Shown: piece after piece, positions 14,833 to 16,427 of the stretch | Layout: each line of letters starts with the position of its first letter | Position numbering within the stretch: position 1 is the stretch's first letter | Source: Bacteroidales bacterium | GTDB lineage: Bacteria; Bacteroidota; Bacteroidia; Bacteroidales; Muribaculaceae | Reading direction: 5' to 3' | NCBI GenBank assembly: GCA_900768685.1 | Contig: CAAGDX010000013.1 | Span: 1-16,427 of the forward strand | Length of the DNA stretch: 16,427 nt | The notes under the pieces: model-generated | Seen by the model: the letters and a program-made list of their open reading frames with translations, nothing else | The model's database searches: none | What the model was told of the DNA's origin: nothing | Position numbers and translations under genes: made by a program

Positions 14833-14840
14833 TAATTTTG
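14833..14840 (+). promoter_or_regulatory. Candidate -7 element for spt
   Basis: TAATTTTG followed by C is a perfect TAnnTTTG match 63 bases upstream of the spt start. No clear -33 TTTG is found about 20 bases upstream, so the promoter may need an activator or the site may be wrong. Confidence 0.45.
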
Positions 14841-14903
14841 CAGCCTACCTTGAAAAATAGAACGGTAGATGTTGATTTAACTTATCACATTGAATAATTA
14901 AGT

Positions 14904-16091
14904 ATGAAGCTATTACAAGCAAAACTCGCACAGTACACAGCGCCCCAGGAAGCAAAGGCAGCAGGAGTATATCCCTACTTTCGCGCTATATCAAGCGAGC
15001 AAGACCCGGAAGTAATCATCAATGGTAAAAAAGTGTTGATGTTCGGTTCAAACTGCTATTCCGGTCTTGTTAACGACCCTCGCATCAAAGAGGCAGCAAT
15101 TGAAGCAATTCGTAAATACGGTACAGGTTGTGCCGGCTCTCCATTCCTTAATGGTACGCTTGACCTCCACAAACAGCTTGAAGCTGCTATTGCGGAATAT
15201 ATAGGTAAGGAAGACGTAATGATTTATTCCACAGGTTTTGAAGTAAACCTGGGTGTGGTTGAATGTCTTACAGGTCCGAAAGATTATATTCTCTGGGACG
15301 AACAGGATCACGCATCAATCATTGAAGGTCTCCGTGCCTCTTTCTCCAAGTCTCTTAAATTCAAACACCGCGACTACGAATCACTGGAACGTCAGCTTGA
15401 AAGATGTGATCCGGATAGATGTAAACTTATCGTTTCAGACTCCGTGTTCTCTATGGAAGGCGACGTGGCAGACGTGAAAAAGATGGTGGAACTCGCCAAG
15501 AAATACAATGCAGCGTTGATGATAGACGAAGCACATGGTATCGGTGTATTCGGTGAAGGCGGTAGAGGAGTATGTCACGCACAGGGTGTAGCACAGGATG
15601 TGGATTTGATTATGGGTACATTCTCAAAATCTTTCGCTTCACTCGGCGGATTTATCGCAACAGACAAGGAAATTACAAACTTCCTCCGTCACCATTCTCG
15701 TTCATATATCTTTACTGCAAGTATCACTCCGGCATCCACAGCTGCAGCACTTAAGGCTATAGAGATTATGAAAGCGGAACCGGAACGCCAGGAAAACCTT
15801 TGGAAACTTACGCACTACGCACTTGACGGATTCAAGAATATGGGTATTGAGATTGGAAATACTTCCACTCCGATTATTCCGCTCTTCATCCGTGATAACT
15901 TCAAGACGTTCGCTATCACACGTGACTTGCTTGAAGAAGGAATTTTCGTCAATCCGGTTGTTTCTCCTGCTGTTGCTCCCCAGGATACTCTTATCCGTTT
16001 CAGCCTTATGGCTACTCACACTATGGAGCAAGTCACCGTTGCACTGGAAAAAATTCAAAAAGTTTTCCGTGCACACGACCTTATCAAGTAG
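14904..16091 (+). CDS. spt: Serine palmitoyltransferase-like alpha-oxoamine synthase
   Basis: PLP enzyme that condenses serine with a fatty acyl-CoA or acyl-ACP to 3-ketodihydrosphingosine, the first step of bacterial sphingolipid synthesis. The 395 residues match the Bacteroides/Porphyromonas enzymes in length and style (MKLLQAKLAQY start, GVYPYFRAISSEQDPEV). Visible elements are the PLP-stacking H136 (DEQDHASI), D208 and H211 (IDEAHG), and the PLP lysine K242 in GTFSKSFASLGGF, the SPT-type signature. Closely related activities are 8-amino-7-oxononanoate synthase and 2-amino-3-ketobutyrate CoA ligase; FSKSFAS and the N-terminus favour SPT. Oddities are YSGL (52-55), where the family usually has YLGL, and GSPFLNGT with P80, where SPT relatives usually have Arg. 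It is monocistronic in this window. Confidence 0.82.
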   Translation: MKLLQAKLAQYTAPQEAKAAGVYPYFRAISSEQDPEVIINGKKVLMFGSNCYSGLVNDPRIKEAAIEAIRKYGTGCAGSPFLNGTLDLHKQLEAAIAEYIGKEDVMIYSTGFEVNLGVVECLTGPKDYILWDEQDHASIIEGLRASFSKSLKFKHRDYESLERQLERCDPDRCKLIVSDSVFSMEGDVADVKKMVELAKKYNAALMIDEAHGIGVFGEGGRGVCHAQGVAQDVDLIMGTFSKSFASLGGFIATDKEITNFLRHHSRSYIFTASITPASTAAALKAIEIMKAEPERQENLWKLTHYALDGFKNMGIEIGNTSTPIIPLFIRDNFKTFAITRDLLEEGIFVNPVVSPAVAPQDTLIRFSLMATHTMEQVTVALEKIQKVFRAHDLIK

Positions 16092-16186
16092 TGGCGTAAC
16101 AGTCTGGTAAATTGGTAAATAAGCCATAATGAAATAAAATCTTGGAATTGCGAGCTAAAAAAAATTTGAAAAAAGTGCCAAAAAAA

Positions 16187-16218
16187 TTTGGTCAGTTCAA
16201 AAAAAGGTAGTACCTTTG
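16187..16218 (+). promoter_or_regulatory. Promoter of the tRNA-Gly pair
   Basis: TTTG (16187-16190), a 20-base spacer and TACCTTTG (16211-16218), followed by C, match the Bacteroidetes consensus perfectly, 19 bases before the first tRNA. The architecture is the same as the gcvT promoter. Confidence 0.75.
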
Positions 16219-16237
16219 CATCGCAAAACCAAGGAAC

Positions 16238-16310
16238 GCGAAAATAGCTCAGTTGGTAGAGCACAACCTTGCCAAGGTTGGGGTCGCGGGTTCGAGTCCC
16301 GTTTTTCGCT
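16238..16310 (+). tRNA. tRNA-Gly (GCC), copy 1
   Basis: A 73-nt cloverleaf. The acceptor stem is GCGAAAA/TTTTCGC and the D-arm is GCTCAGTTGGTAGAGC. The anticodon stem CAACC/GGTTG carries loop TTGCCAA with anticodon GCC at 16271-16273. The T-arm is GCGGG-TTCGAGT-CCCGT. The discriminator base is U, as expected for tRNA-Gly. CCA is not encoded; CAA follows. Confidence 0.97.
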
Positions 16311-16350
16311 CAAAGAGAACATTTACAAGTCTAATAGGCAAGATTGAAAT

Positions 16351-16423
16351 GCGAAAATAGCTCAGTTGGTAGAGCACAACCTTGCCAAGGTTGGGGTCGC
16401 GGGTTCGAGTCCCGTTTTTCGCT
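16351..16423 (+). tRNA. tRNA-Gly (GCC), copy 2
   Basis: Identical over all 73 nt to the copy starting 113 bases upstream, with anticodon GCC at 16384-16386 and discriminator U. Unlike copy 1, the next three bases are CCA (16424-16426), so here the tail is encoded, by design or by chance. The 40-base spacer between the copies shows no promoter, so they are probably co-transcribed. The window ends 4 bases after this gene, so further copies may follow. Confidence 0.97.
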
Positions 16424-16427
16424 CCAA

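Larger units (their letters stand above)
14608..14903. other. AT-rich gap before spt, no gene seen
   Basis: About 300 bases without a credible gene. It contains the right copy of the 19-bp inverted repeat (14677-14695), a pair of TGTAACA words 11 bases apart (14712-14718 and 14723-14729) and the candidate spt -7 box. Otherwise I see nothing in it. Confidence 0.6.

Noticed and set aside
16092..16186. Terminator after spt
   Set aside because: No stable stem with a U-tract was found; only A-rich sequence and a short TGGTAAAT-like direct repeat are present.

Overview
The window comes from a member of the Bacteroidota, most likely Bacteroidales. The L20, L35 and IF3 proteins have the sequence style of that group. 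Good Shine-Dalgarno sequences are absent before the genes, and several promoters fit the Bacteroidetes pattern TTTG-N19-20-TAnnTTTG. The window also carries a Bacteroides-type serine palmitoyltransferase. Genus and species cannot be told from the sequence alone. Base composition is moderate in the housekeeping genes and clearly AT-richer around the ATPase gene at 13.0-14.7 kb.

Layout. (1) 1-3.4 kb, minus strand: the conserved translation operon thrS-infC-rpmI-rplT, with a candidate promoter at about 3.37 kb. (2) 3.5-9.2 kb, minus strand: a complete glycine cleavage operon gcvT-gcvH-gcvPA-gcvPB-lpd. It encodes all four proteins of the complex, with the P-protein split into two genes. It is transcribed from a strong-looking promoter in a 230-bp divergent intergenic region, which also holds an imperfect 32-bp direct repeat. 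(3) 9.4-13.0 kb, plus strand: two exported proteins that probably work one after the other on muropeptides. The first is an 803-residue secreted fusion of a transglutaminase-like domain, SH3-like domains and an NlpC/P60 endopeptidase. The second is an L-Ala-D/L-Glu type dipeptide epimerase with a twin-arginine signal. A bidirectional terminator hairpin ends this unit. (4) 13.0-14.7 kb, minus strand: an AAA+ ATPase with a C-terminal PD-(D/E)XK-like region (ATPase/DUF234 style). Just upstream are six alternating TCAGCA/TGCTGA half-sites in 52-bp repeats. The whole block is bracketed by a 19-bp perfect inverted repeat. (5) 14.9-16.1 kb, plus strand: a serine palmitoyltransferase-like alpha-oxoamine synthase, the entry enzyme of sphingolipid synthesis. 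(6) 16.2 kb to the end, plus strand: two identical tRNA-Gly(GCC) genes behind a consensus promoter.

Most of the window is ordinary core metabolism and translation. The parts most worth a second look are the ATPase cassette with its repeat array and flanking inverted repeat, the transglutaminase-NlpC/P60 fusion paired with a Tat-exported epimerase, and the split-P-protein glycine cleavage operon in this lineage.
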